A DNA stretch of 64,000 bases from Devosia sp. 2618 (lineage in GTDB: Bacteria; Pseudomonadota; Alphaproteobacteria; Rhizobiales; Devosiaceae): the NCBI RefSeq assembly GCF_040546815.1, contig NZ_JBEPOO010000001.1, positions 496,001 through 560,000 on the forward strand, given 5' to 3'. The notes below the pieces were generated by a model. The model did no database searches, had not been told where the DNA came from, and saw only the letters and a list, made by a program, of their open reading frames with translations. The position numbers were made by a program, and so were the translations under genes. Within the stretch, counting starts at the first letter, position 1. Every line of letters starts with the position of its first letter. Positions 17,823 through 26,305 of the stretch are shown here, piece by piece.

Positions 17823-19334
17823 ATGAAAACCCGCCTCACCATCGCTCTTGTCGCATTGCTGGCCGGGGGACTGGCATTGGCGCAGGATGGGGCTGTGCGC
17901 AGCGATCTGACGCCAGAAGATCTGGCGCGGGTGCAGGCGGTGACGGCGCCGACGACGGACTTTTCCAAGGCCGAGAATTTTGAGGCCAAGCCCGCGGGCA
18001 AGGGCACGACGACCAAGACGCCCAACGCAGACTCGTTTTCCCATTTTCTGGCCAGTCTGAGCTTTGAGCAGGAAGAGCAGTTCAAGCTCGGCAATGCGCT
18101 GTTTCGCAAGATCTGGGTGAGTTCGCCGAGTTCGACGCAGGCGTCGGACGGGTTGGGGCCACTGTTCAATGCGCGTGGTTGCCAGAGCTGCCACATCAAG
18201 GACGGACGCGGGCATCCGCCGTTCGAGGGGCAGGCGGAAAATGTCTCGATGTTCCTGCGGCTATCGGTGCCGCCGGGCGACAAAGATACACGCGTGGCAA
18301 TGGATGGTGTGATTGCGGGCGAGGTGGGTGACCCCACCTATGGCACGCAGTTGCAGGATTTTGCTGTGCCGGGCCTCAAGGCCGAGGGACGCATGGTGAT
18401 CGACTATGCCGAGGTGCCGGTGACGCTGGGCGATGGTTCGGTGGTGCGCTTGCGGCAGCCGAGCTATTCGATTGTGGACCTCAATTATGGGCCGCTGGCG
18501 CATGATGTGATGATCTCGCCGCGGGTCGCCAATCCGATGATCGGGCTGGGGCTGATCGAACAGATTCCCCCCGAGGATATTCTGGCGCTGGCCGACCCGG
18601 ACGATGCCGATGGTGACGGGATTTCGGGGAAGGCCAACTGGACCATTGCGCCCGAGACCGGGACGGTGATGCTGGGCAGATTTGGCTGGAAGGCCGGGAT
18701 GGCGACCATTCGCAGCCAGTCCGCCTCGGCCTTTGCGGGCGATATCGGGATTTCGACGCCGCTGGTCAATCTGCCCTATGGCGATTGCACCGAAAAGCAG
18801 CCGGAATGTCTGGCCATGCCCAATGGCGAACAGGCGCGGCTTGGCGTGTCCGAGGCGCCTGATCCGGTGCTCGATCTCGTGACGTTTTATGCGCAGACGC
18901 TGGGCGTGCCTGAGCGGCGCAATGTGGGCGACGCGGCGGTGTTGCGCGGCAAGCAGGCGTTTTATGAGGCCGGTTGCGCCAGTTGCCACGTCCCCAAATT
19001 CGTCACCAGCCGCAATGCCGAAAACCCAGCGCTGAAATTCCAGCTGATCTGGCCCTATTCCGATTTCCTGCTGCATGACATGGGCGAGGGGCTGGCCGAT
19101 CATCGGCCTGAGGGGTTGGCGGATGGTTATGAATGGCGCACGCCGCCGCTTTGGGGGCTTGGTTTGACCCAGACGGTATCGGGGCACACATTTTTCCTGC
19201 ATGATGGGCGTGCCCGCAATCTCGTCGAGGCCATTTTGTGGCACGGTGGGGAGGCGCAGGCATCGCGCGATGCTTTCGCGCAATTGTCCCAGGCCACGCG
19301 CGACGATCTCGTCGCCTTTCTGGAGTCGCTCTGA
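17823..19334 (+). CDS. Di-heme oxidoreductase, DUF1111 family
   Basis: The 503-residue periplasmic protein has a signal peptide (residues 1-20, LALA|QDG) and two c-type haem sites, CQSCH near residue 120 and CASCH near 385. This matches the DUF1111 di-haem family related to cytochrome c peroxidase-like enzymes. A redox role next to imelysins, for example reducing or oxidising iron in the periplasm, is attractive but is inference. The start ATG at 17823 opens the signal peptide; codons upstream lie in the repeat and were rejected. The stop overlaps the next start (TGATG). Confidence 0.88.
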   Translation: MKTRLTIALVALLAGGLALAQDGAVRSDLTPEDLARVQAVTAPTTDFSKAENFEAKPAGKGTTTKTPNADSFSHFLASLSFEQEEQFKLGNALFRKIWVSSPSSTQASDGLGPLFNARGCQSCHIKDGRGHPPFEGQAENVSMFLRLSVPPGDKDTRVAMDGVIAGEVGDPTYGTQLQDFAVPGLKAEGRMVIDYAEVPVTLGDGSVVRLRQPSYSIVDLNYGPLAHDVMISPRVANPMIGLGLIEQIPPEDILALADPDDADGDGISGKANWTIAPETGTVMLGRFGWKAGMATIRSQSASAFAGDIGISTPLVNLPYGDCTEKQPECLAMPNGEQARLGVSEAPDPVLDLVTFYAQTLGVPERRNVGDAAVLRGKQAFYEAGCASCHVPKFVTSRNAENPALKFQLIWPYSDFLLHDMGEGLADHRPEGLADGYEWRTPPLWGLGLTQTVSGHTFFLHDGRARNLVEAILWHGGEAQASRDAFAQLSQATRDDLVAFLESL

Positions 19335-20404
19335 TGCGTCTTCTGCTTGTTACCCTGCTCGCTCTGCTGACCGGTCCTGCCATGGGGCAGGAAACCATTA
19401 CGGCGCGCGAGATTTTGCAGAGCGCGGTCAATGAGGTCATCCGCCCGGCCATGCTCGAATTCAAGGGCAAGGCGGACGGGCTGTCCATTGCGATGAATGC
19501 GCTGTGCACGGTGCCATCGGCAGGTACGGTGGCGATTGCCAAGGGACAGTTCCGGCAGGCGGTGCAGGCCTATGGGCGCATCGAATTCATCCGCATCGGG
19601 CCACTGATGGAAGACAATCGCTCGGATCGGTTGCTGTTCTGGCCGGATCGGCGCGGCATCGGGCTGCGACAGGTGCAGGCCATTTTGGCCGATGATGATC
19701 TGTCGGCAACGCAGGTGACGAGCCTGCGTGGCAAGAGCGTGGCGACGCAGGGCTTCGGGGCGCTGGAATTTGTGCTGTTTGGCACCGATGCCGAGGTGTT
19801 GGCGACTCGCGATGGGCAGTTTCGCTGCCAATATGGCCGGGCCATCGCCAGCAATGTGAGCCAGATTGCGGGGGAACTGGCAACGGGCTGGTTTGCGCAA
19901 GGCGGCATTGCCGATCATCTCAAGACCCCGGCGCCGGAATATGCCGACTATCGCACGACCATCGAAGCGATGGAGCAGTTGGTGGGGCTGGTGTCGCACG
20001 GGATCGAAGCGACGCGCGACACGCGGATCAATGCGTTCATCGCCAAGGGCGAGGCGGCGGCTAAGCCCAAGCAGGCGATTTTCTGGCGGTCGGGGCTGAC
20101 CATGACCATGGTGCGCGCCAATATCGAGGGCATGCAGCGGCTGATGGCGATTTCGGGTCTGGCGCGCGCGGTGCCGGCCAAGGATGTCGGGCTCAATGAC
20201 AGCATTGCCTTTGAATTCCGCAATGCCTATCGCGCGCTCGACATTGTCACCCTGCCGGTGGAAGCGGCTGTCGAGGACAAGAAGCAGGCGTTTGCGCTGG
20301 GTTATCTGGTGCTCGTGACGCAGTCGCTGCAGTCCATTGTCGGCGAACAGCTGTCTACGGCCATGGGCCTCAGTGTTGGGTTTTCCTCGTTGGATGGAGA
20401 CTGA
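19334..20404 (+). CDS. Second imelysin-family protein
   Basis: The 356-residue protein has a signal peptide (MRLLLVTLLALLTGPAMG|Q) and an imelysin-like domain. QGFGALEFVLFG (about 138-149) corresponds to GxHxxE but has Phe-Gly in place of the His-containing segment. The metal-binding histidine of the first imelysin thus appears substituted, suggesting a different or structural role. It is translationally coupled to the di-heme gene (1-nt overlap) and ends 2 nt before the DUF1513 gene. Confidence 0.82.
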   Translation: MRLLLVTLLALLTGPAMGQETITAREILQSAVNEVIRPAMLEFKGKADGLSIAMNALCTVPSAGTVAIAKGQFRQAVQAYGRIEFIRIGPLMEDNRSDRLLFWPDRRGIGLRQVQAILADDDLSATQVTSLRGKSVATQGFGALEFVLFGTDAEVLATRDGQFRCQYGRAIASNVSQIAGELATGWFAQGGIADHLKTPAPEYADYRTTIEAMEQLVGLVSHGIEATRDTRINAFIAKGEAAAKPKQAIFWRSGLTMTMVRANIEGMQRLMAISGLARAVPAKDVGLNDSIAFEFRNAYRALDIVTLPVEAAVEDKKQAFALGYLVLVTQSLQSIVGEQLSTAMGLSVGFSSLDGD

Positions 20405-20406
20405 GG

Positions 20407-21504
20407 ATGTGGCAGCGCAGGGCGTTTTTGAAAGCGGCCGGCGCGGGATTTGCCGCCAGCCTGTTGCCAAAGCAGATTTTTGCGCTGGAACGTAGCGAGC
20501 TGGTGTTTGCCAGCTCGGTGCAGACCGCGAGCGGCGGCTATGGAGCGGTGCTGCTGGGTGAGCGCGGCGACCTGATTGCCAGCATCGACCTGCCCGATCG
20601 CGGGCATGACATTACCATCAGTCGCGAGGCGGGGCGTGGCGTGGTGTTTGCGCGCCAGCCGGGCACGTTTGCGGTGGTGTTTGATCCGGCGGGCAAGGAA
20701 GCCCCGGTGACGCTGACCAGTATCGAGGGGCGGCACTTCTTCGGGCATGGCGTGTTTTCGCCGGACGGGCGCTTGCTCTATGCGACCGAGAGCGATTTCG
20801 AGGCGGCCGAGGGCGTGATCGGCATTTACGACGCGACCGACAAGTATCGGCGCATCGGTGAGTTTCCGACCTACGGGACCGGACCGCATGAAATGCTGTT
20901 GATGCCCGATGGCGTGACCTTCGTCGTCGCCAATGGCGGGATCGAGACGCATCCCGATTTCGGACGGGCGGAACTCAACCTCGACACCATGGACCCGTCG
21001 GTTGTGTTTATCGACCGGCGTACGGGCGAGCTGGTGGGGCAGTTAAGGCTCGATGCCGGGCTGCATCAGCTGTCGATCCGGCACATGGCCATCGACGGGC
21101 AGGGACGCGTCTGGTTTGGCTGCCAGTATAAGGGCACCCCTGCGGATAGCCCGCAGCTGGTGGGTTATGCGACCATGGATGGCGCTATCGAGCTGATCGA
21201 ACTGCCCAAGGATACGCTGCTCGACCTGCGCAACTATGTGGGCTCGGTGGCGGCATCGCTGGATGGCTCTCGGGTGGCGATTTCATCGCCGGAAGGCGAT
21301 CTGCTGGTGGCGATTGATACCGAAGGTCGTCGGCCGGCGCTGGTCGAGACGCTACGCAATGGCTGCGGGCTGGCGGCAGATGGCGATGGTTTTGCGGCCA
21401 CAAGTGGCACCGGCGTGATGGTTGGGATAGCAGGCGCGGCGCGCGATGAGCAGCGCTTTGACTTCCTGTTTGACAACCATTTGCTCCGGCTCGATCAGGC
21501 GTAG
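20407..21504 (+). CDS. DUF1513 beta-propeller-like protein
   Basis: The 365-residue protein carries a Tat-like leader (WQRRAFLKAAGAGFAASLLP) and then repeated GHDITISREAGRG / FFGHGVFSPDGRLLYATES / RHMAIDGQGRVWFG blades, consistent with a periplasmic propeller of the DUF1513 family. It is the fourth member of the imelysin/di-heme cluster, a set commonly found together in proteobacteria. Its biochemical function is not established. The Tat leader implies that it is exported folded, perhaps with a cofactor. Confidence 0.83.
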   Translation: MWQRRAFLKAAGAGFAASLLPKQIFALERSELVFASSVQTASGGYGAVLLGERGDLIASIDLPDRGHDITISREAGRGVVFARQPGTFAVVFDPAGKEAPVTLTSIEGRHFFGHGVFSPDGRLLYATESDFEAAEGVIGIYDATDKYRRIGEFPTYGTGPHEMLLMPDGVTFVVANGGIETHPDFGRAELNLDTMDPSVVFIDRRTGELVGQLRLDAGLHQLSIRHMAIDGQGRVWFGCQYKGTPADSPQLVGYATMDGAIELIELPKDTLLDLRNYVGSVAASLDGSRVAISSPEGDLLVAIDTEGRRPALVETLRNGCGLAADGDGFAATSGTGVMVGIAGAARDEQRFDFLFDNHLLRLDQA

Positions 21505-21603
21505 CGGACGCTATCGCTTGCCAGCACCAGATAATTGTCAGACTTATGGAGCCAGATGGCCCACGCACCGTTATGTGTGGCCTGTAAATGATCTGGAGCC
21601 CTG

Positions 21604-23049
21604 ATGTCCGTTGTCTTCCAAGCGTCTACTGACGCATTGCATGACGCTCTGCGCGGTGCCGGACCCGGTCTTGTGGGCAATGATGCGCTGCTGGCCGCCG
21701 TGCTGTCGGGCAGCGGCGACTGCATCAAAATTCTCGACCTCGACGGTCGCCTGCAGTTCATGAGCGAGGGCGGCAAGCAGGTAATGGAGGTCGATGACTT
21801 CTCCCTGCTCAAGGGATGCCCATGGCCCGATTTGTGGGCCGACGAGGGCAATCTCGCTGCCAAGCAGGCGATTGAAGATGCGCGCAATGGCCTCGCGTCG
21901 CAGTTTTTTGGCGCGGCCAATACTGCGCGCGGCACAGCCAAATTCTGGCATGTGCGGGTTATGCCGATACTGGGTGCGGATGGGAAGCCGACGCATTTGC
22001 TGTCGATTTCGACCGATATTACCGAGCAGAAACGGACGGAGCTGGCGCTGCGCGAAAGCGCAGTGCAGGCGCGGCTGGCCATGTCTGCGGCGCAGATGGG
22101 GCTGTGGCAGTGCCAATTGATCAATGGCGCGCTGGTCAATCTCAAGGGAGATGACCAGGCGGCGGATTTGCTGGGCGGCGTACCTGGCGAGCCGCTGGAC
22201 ATCGACATATTGTTTGAGCGCATCGACGAGGCGGGGCGGACCAGTTTTCTGGCGGCAGTGCAGGGGGCGCTGACGCAGGTCGACGGTATTCTCGATGTGG
22301 AATATCGGCTGTTGCCGCGTGGCGACGAGGGCGAGCGCTGGGTTCATGCGCGGGCGCAGGTTTTGCCATCCTCGGTGGGCAAGCGCGTCATCGGCACGGT
22401 GCGCGAAATTTCCCAGCGCAAGACTGCCGAATTGCGACAGGTGGTGCTGGGCGCGGAGCTACAGCATCGTATCAAGAACATCCTCGCCATGGTCAGTGCC
22501 ATCGCGGTGCAGACGCTGCGCGGCGACGATATTGCCGATCGCCGCATGGCGTTCAGCGCGCGGCTCCAAGCCTTGGCTCATGCCCATGATCTGCTGACCG
22601 CCAAATCCTGGCAGGGTGCGCCGATGCGCGGCGTGATCGAGGGCGCGCTGGTGCCGCACGTTTCGGGTACGGACAATTTCAGCCTTGTCGGCGACGATAT
22701 CGAGCTGTCTGCCAAGCAGGCGCTGTCGCTGGCGCTGACGGTGCATGAACTGGCGACCAATGCCGCCAAATATGGCGCGACATCGGTGCCAGGCGGTACG
22801 GTGGCGATCCGCTGGGGCGTGGAGCCTGACGAGAAGGGCGACAGGACGTTCAAGTTCGTCTGGCAGGAGAGCGGCGGGCCAATTGTGGTCGAGCCGGAAC
22901 GGCGCGGCTTTGGCACTCGACTGATCACAAGAGTGCTTTCTGCCGATTTCAACGGAAAAGTAGGCATCGAATACGCGCCGAGCGGCGTTGTATGCACACT
23001 AGCGTCACCGATAACGAGCGTCCTGGCCGACAATCCGGCCCTGGCCTGA
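21604..23049 (+). CDS. PAS-domain HWE sensor histidine kinase
   Basis: The 481-residue soluble kinase has two PAS-like modules (about 30-145 and 155-270). The first ends in the PAC-type ISTDITEQKRTEL. An HWE kinase core follows, with the phospho-accepting His288 in ELQHRIKN, the N-box HELATNAAKYGA (about 381-392), and a WQESGGP motif near 420 whose Trp and Glu define the HWE class. There is no membrane segment, so it senses a cytoplasmic cue, as many alphaproteobacterial light, redox or stress kinases do. I see no LOV-type flavin cysteine motif. The response-regulator gene begins 19 nt downstream and is its probable partner. Confidence 0.87.
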   Translation: MSVVFQASTDALHDALRGAGPGLVGNDALLAAVLSGSGDCIKILDLDGRLQFMSEGGKQVMEVDDFSLLKGCPWPDLWADEGNLAAKQAIEDARNGLASQFFGAANTARGTAKFWHVRVMPILGADGKPTHLLSISTDITEQKRTELALRESAVQARLAMSAAQMGLWQCQLINGALVNLKGDDQAADLLGGVPGEPLDIDILFERIDEAGRTSFLAAVQGALTQVDGILDVEYRLLPRGDEGERWVHARAQVLPSSVGKRVIGTVREISQRKTAELRQVVLGAELQHRIKNILAMVSAIAVQTLRGDDIADRRMAFSARLQALAHAHDLLTAKSWQGAPMRGVIEGALVPHVSGTDNFSLVGDDIELSAKQALSLALTVHELATNAAKYGATSVPGGTVAIRWGVEPDEKGDRTFKFVWQESGGPIVVEPERRGFGTRLITRVLSADFNGKVGIEYAPSGVVCTLASPITSVLADNPALA

Positions 23050-23068
23050 ACTGTGAAGGCGGCGTGAC

Positions 23069-23437
23069 GTGATTAATGCAGCAACGACCGTATTGGTGGT
23101 CGAAGACGAACCTTTGGTTCGCATGGCCATTGTCGACCATTTGATCGACGAAGGCTTTGTGGTGCTGGAGGCGGCAAATGCCGACGAGGCGGTGGCGATC
23201 CTCGTAACCAATCTCACCATCCATATCATGTTCACCGATATCGATATGCCTGGCGGTACCGATGGGCTCAAGCTCGCGGCCGCGGTGCGCGATCGTTGGC
23301 CGCCGATCAAGATCGTGGTCACCTCTGGACATCGTGCGATTGCGGCAGGTGATCTGCCCGCTGAGGCGCAGTTCTTTTCCAAGCCCTACAGCCCTGACAC
23401 TATCGTCAACACGTTTCGCCAGCTAATGGGCGGCTAG
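23069..23437 (+). CDS. Single-domain response regulator
   Basis: The 122-residue receiver domain has no output domain. It has the acidic pair Glu12/Asp13 (VVEDEP), phosphoacceptor Asp57 (FTDIDMPGG), the Thr/Ser of VTSGH and the Lys of FSKPY. The start is GTG at 23069. It follows the HWE kinase by 19 nt and probably takes phosphate from it. Its stop codon shares the palindrome CTAG (23434-23437) with the stop of the convergent thuR gene. Confidence 0.88.
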   Translation: MINAATTVLVVEDEPLVRMAIVDHLIDEGFVVLEAANADEAVAILVTNLTIHIMFTDIDMPGGTDGLKLAAAVRDRWPPIKIVVTSGHRAIAAGDLPAEAQFFSKPYSPDTIVNTFRQLMGG

Positions 23438-24459
23438 GGCTTGGTGGCTGGTGGCGGCGCGGAGCTTTCGCGCAGCACCAGTTCAACCGGCCAGAGTTCG
23501 TGCACGGATTCGACCGGTTTCCCTGCCAAGACCTGCAATACGAGGTCTGCCACGCGGCCTCCAGCAGCCCGGATCGACGAGCGGGTGGTGGACATGCTTG
23601 GATACATGTTGTCGGCGTTAAGGTACGGGAAAACGTCATCATGGGCGATGATGGACACGTCTCGGCCCAGCTGCAGGCCGGCTTGCCGGATGGCCCGGAA
23701 CACACCTAAAGCCGTCATCATCGAGCCGGGCAGGAAAGCGGTGGGGCGGGGGCGCAGTTCGAGCATGGACTGAGCCAGACGGAAACCCACTTCGTCGGTG
23801 AAGGGGGCGTTGCTGACCAGAGCGGGATCGAACGGAATACCGCGCGCCGAGAGCGCCGCCAGATAGCCGATTTCGCGGTGTTGCGCGAAGGTGCGTTCTT
23901 TGAGGCCATTGAGCAGCGCGATGCGACGGTGGCCCAGATCGAGCAGGTGGCTGGTGGCGCGTTCGGTGGCGCCGGTATTGTCGATATCGAGCCAGGCAAT
24001 GGGTTTGGCGATATTGGTGCGGCCATGCAGCACGAAGGGGATTTTGAGGTCCATCAACAGCTGCGCGCGTTCATCGTGCAGCGTGGGCGATTGGAGGATG
24101 ACGGCGTCGACCTTCTGGCTGGCGGCAGCGCGGCGATAGGCGGCGATTTCGTCCTGATAGCTGCCGACGGTGGTGACCATGATGTCGATTTCCTGCTCGA
24201 CAAGACGACCACCGACACCGGCCAGAAATTCGCTCATATGGGGGCCGAGTTCGTCGGCACCGCGCACCACCATGCCAATGGCGCCGGCGCGTCCCGTGGC
24301 CAATCGCAGGGCATTGGCATTGGGCCGATAGCCCAGCCGTGCCGCGGTTTCGGCGACGCGCAGGCGCGTGGCCTCGTTGACTTCGGGATAGCCATTGAGC
24401 GCACGACTGACCGTTGTTTGTGACAGGCCGAGCTGCTCGGCCAGATCCTTCAGTCTCAT
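23434..24459 (-). CDS. thuR: LacI-family regulator of the thu operon
   Basis: The 341-residue repressor has an N-terminal HTH (MRLKDLAEQLGLSQTTVSRALNGY) and the hinge helix, then a periplasmic-binding-protein-like sugar-sensing domain (about 60-330). The ATG at 24459 starts exactly at the HTH. An in-frame ATG farther upstream (24597) would add 46 residues with no fold and overlap an operator-like site. It is divergent from thuEFGKAB, as is thuR in rhizobia, and likely represses that operon until trehalose or a related disaccharide is present. Confidence 0.87.
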   Translation of the reverse strand: MRLKDLAEQLGLSQTTVSRALNGYPEVNEATRLRVAETAARLGYRPNANALRLATGRAGAIGMVVRGADELGPHMSEFLAGVGGRLVEQEIDIMVTTVGSYQDEIAAYRRAAASQKVDAVILQSPTLHDERAQLLMDLKIPFVLHGRTNIAKPIAWLDIDNTGATERATSHLLDLGHRRIALLNGLKERTFAQHREIGYLAALSARGIPFDPALVSNAPFTDEVGFRLAQSMLELRPRPTAFLPGSMMTALGVFRAIRQAGLQLGRDVSIIAHDDVFPYLNADNMYPSMSTTRSSIRAAGGRVADLVLQVLAGKPVESVHELWPVELVLRESSAPPPATKP

Positions 24460-24598
24460 TGCTTCCAACTGGCCCTGGACAGCGCATGACCAATGCGACG
24501 GGGCGGCGCTGCGTCGAGGCGCGCCAAGGTCATTGCTTGCCATAGGGCAGGCAGGCCGCCTTGAACAGCGGTTCCTGCACCCTCCTCCAGCATTCATT

Positions 24599-24610
24599 CA
24601 AAGCGATTTC
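24599..24610. promoter_or_regulatory. Imperfect LacI-type operator on the thuR side
   Basis: CAAAGCGATTTC matches 10 of 12 bases of the perfect site at 24814. It lies 140 bp upstream of the thuR start, so it could give autoregulation or a second contact for DNA looping. Confidence 0.4.
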
Positions 24611-24813
24611 AAATTTTGATGCAAGTGCCGAAATTTGAGCCGAATTTCTGAGGTGCGTACATCAGGTCAAAATCGGCGTTTCTTAATAAGTTCGCGTCAT
24701 GGAGTTTCTAAGTGACTGATAAGTAATAGTTTTCGCAATAACTTCGAAATATTTCTTAACACCTGCCACTTGCTACGCTTGACAGAAATCGCGCGCTCTG
24801 TTTCTTTTTCATT

Positions 24814-24825
24814 CAAAGCGCTTTG
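24814..24825. promoter_or_regulatory. Perfect LacI-type operator ahead of thuE
   Basis: CAAAGCGCTTTG is a 12-bp perfect palindrome with the central CG typical of LacI-family operators. It is placed just downstream of a TTGACA-type promoter and 127 bp before thuE. It is the likely ThuR binding site. Confidence 0.6.
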
Positions 24826-24951
24826 GAAGAGATGCGGAATACCGCTGACCGGAGCGCTTTTTGGGGAGGATGTCTGGACTGGGCCGCGCCCTTGGCGGTG
24901 GCTGGATCAGGCGTGCCTCCCCGACAGTTGGTTCATTCGGGAGGAAATCTA

Positions 24952-26220
24952 ATGAAGTTCAACAAGCTACTCATCGGTCTGATGACCAGCGTGACGCTGG
25001 TTGCCGGTGCCGCGCAGGCAGCAGACCTTGCCATCGTGTCGGGGGACACGGGCACGGGCTTGGCATTCCTGCGCACCCAGCTCGACATTTTTGAAAAAGA
25101 CACCGGCAATAAGGTCACCGTGGTGCCAATGCCATCGTCCACCAGCGACCAGTTCGGCCAGTATCGGCTGTGGCTGGCTGCGGGCAATACCGATATCGAC
25201 GTGTACCAGACCGACGTGATCTGGGCACCGCAGCTTGCTGACCAGTTCCTCGACCTGACCGAAGCGGCCAAGGATGCCGTGGGCGAGCACTTCCCCTCGA
25301 TCATCGAGTCGCAGACTGTGAACGGCAAGCTCGTTGCCATCCCCGGCTTCACCGATGCGCCAGCGCTGTTCTACCGCAAGGACCTGCTGGAGAAGTACAA
25401 CAAGGAAGTGCCAAAGACCTGGGCTGAGCTCAAGGCGACCGCACAGGAAATCCAGGACGGCGAACGCACCGGCGGCAATGCCGACATGTATGGCTTCGTG
25501 TTCCAGGGCAATGCCTATGAAGGCCTGACCTGCAACGCCCTTGAATGGGTGAAGTCCTATGGCGGTGGCCAGATCGTTGAGGCCGATGGCACCATTTCGA
25601 TCAACAACCCGCAGGCCGTGGCTGCAATCGAAGAAGCCGCCAGCTGGATCGGCACCATCTCGCCTGAAGGCAATCTGGCATATCAGGAAGAAGAAAGCCG
25701 CGGCGTCTGGCAGCTGGGCAATTCGGTGTTCATGCGCAACTGGCCTTATGCCTACGCACTGGGCAATGGCGCGGACTCGCCGATCGCCGGCAAGTTCGAC
25801 GTTGCGCCGCTGCCAGCCGGTGAGGGCGCTGATGCCCGCTCGGCGGCAACGCTTGGTGGCTGGAACTTTGCTGTGTCCAAGTACTCGCCAGATGCGGACG
25901 AGGCCATCAAGCTAGCGCTGTTCCTTGGCTCGTCGCAGGTGCAGAAGAACCGCGCCATCAACCAGACCAACCTGCCGACAATCGCAGCGCTTTATGAGGA
26001 CGCTGACGTGCTCAAGGCTGCGCCATTCATGGCCAACTGGAAGGAAATCTTCGAGAACGCCGTGCCACGTCCTTCGGCGCCAACGCAGGCCAAGTACAAT
26101 CAGGTCTCGTCGCTGTTCTGGAGCGCCGTGCATGACACCCTTTCGGGCAACGGCACTGCTGCCGAAAATCTCGAAGGGCTCGAAGCCGACCTGACCGATC
26201 TCAAGGGTAATGCCTGGTAA
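24952..26220 (+). CDS. thuE: Trehalose/disaccharide ABC binding protein
   Basis: The 422-residue periplasmic protein has a signal peptide (MKFNKLLIGLMTSVTLVAGA, cleaved near AQA|ADL) and a family-1 sugar-binding fold. Features include LDIFEKDTGNKVTVVPMPSS, the DVYQTDVIWAPQLADQ segment and FTDAPALFYRKDLLEKY, typical of maltose/trehalose-type binding proteins. The order SBP-permease-permease-ATPase-ThuA-ThuB matches thuEFGKAB of Sinorhizobium meliloti, which imports trehalose, maltitol and sucrose isomers. ATG 24952 follows GGGAGGAA; a longer frame upstream has no signal peptide at its start. Proline is largely CCA, suggesting high expression. Confidence 0.9.
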   Translation: MKFNKLLIGLMTSVTLVAGAAQAADLAIVSGDTGTGLAFLRTQLDIFEKDTGNKVTVVPMPSSTSDQFGQYRLWLAAGNTDIDVYQTDVIWAPQLADQFLDLTEAAKDAVGEHFPSIIESQTVNGKLVAIPGFTDAPALFYRKDLLEKYNKEVPKTWAELKATAQEIQDGERTGGNADMYGFVFQGNAYEGLTCNALEWVKSYGGGQIVEADGTISINNPQAVAAIEEAASWIGTISPEGNLAYQEEESRGVWQLGNSVFMRNWPYAYALGNGADSPIAGKFDVAPLPAGEGADARSAATLGGWNFAVSKYSPDADEAIKLALFLGSSQVQKNRAINQTNLPTIAALYEDADVLKAAPFMANWKEIFENAVPRPSAPTQAKYNQVSSLFWSAVHDTLSGNGTAAENLEGLEADLTDLKGNAW

Positions 26221-26238
26221 TTCCTCCCAGCGCACAGT

Positions 26239-26272
26239 GAGGTGGACGGCGGCTTTGCCCGCCGCCCACCTC
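26239..26272 (+). terminator. Stem-loop between thuE and thuF
   Basis: GAGGTGG-A-CGGCGG pairs with CCGCCG-C-CCACCTC around a 6-nt loop. There is no T-run, so it is more likely a stabilising or attenuating hairpin than a full terminator. It would leave thuE mRNA more abundant than the permease mRNA, as is usual for binding-protein operons. Confidence 0.6.
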
Positions 26273-26305
26273 CCTTAGGCACCACTTATATCGGGAGGAA
26301 TGACA

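Larger units (their letters stand above)
24460..24951. other. 492-bp thuR-thuE control region
   Basis: No gene is visible. The AT-rich middle (24600-24780) contains a candidate operator near thuR (24599-24610). A TTGACA (24779-24784) with a weak -10 about 17 bp later precedes a perfect LacI-type palindrome (24814-24825). A long thuE leader ends in a strong ribosome-binding site (GGGAGGAA, about 24939-24946). Confidence 0.55.
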
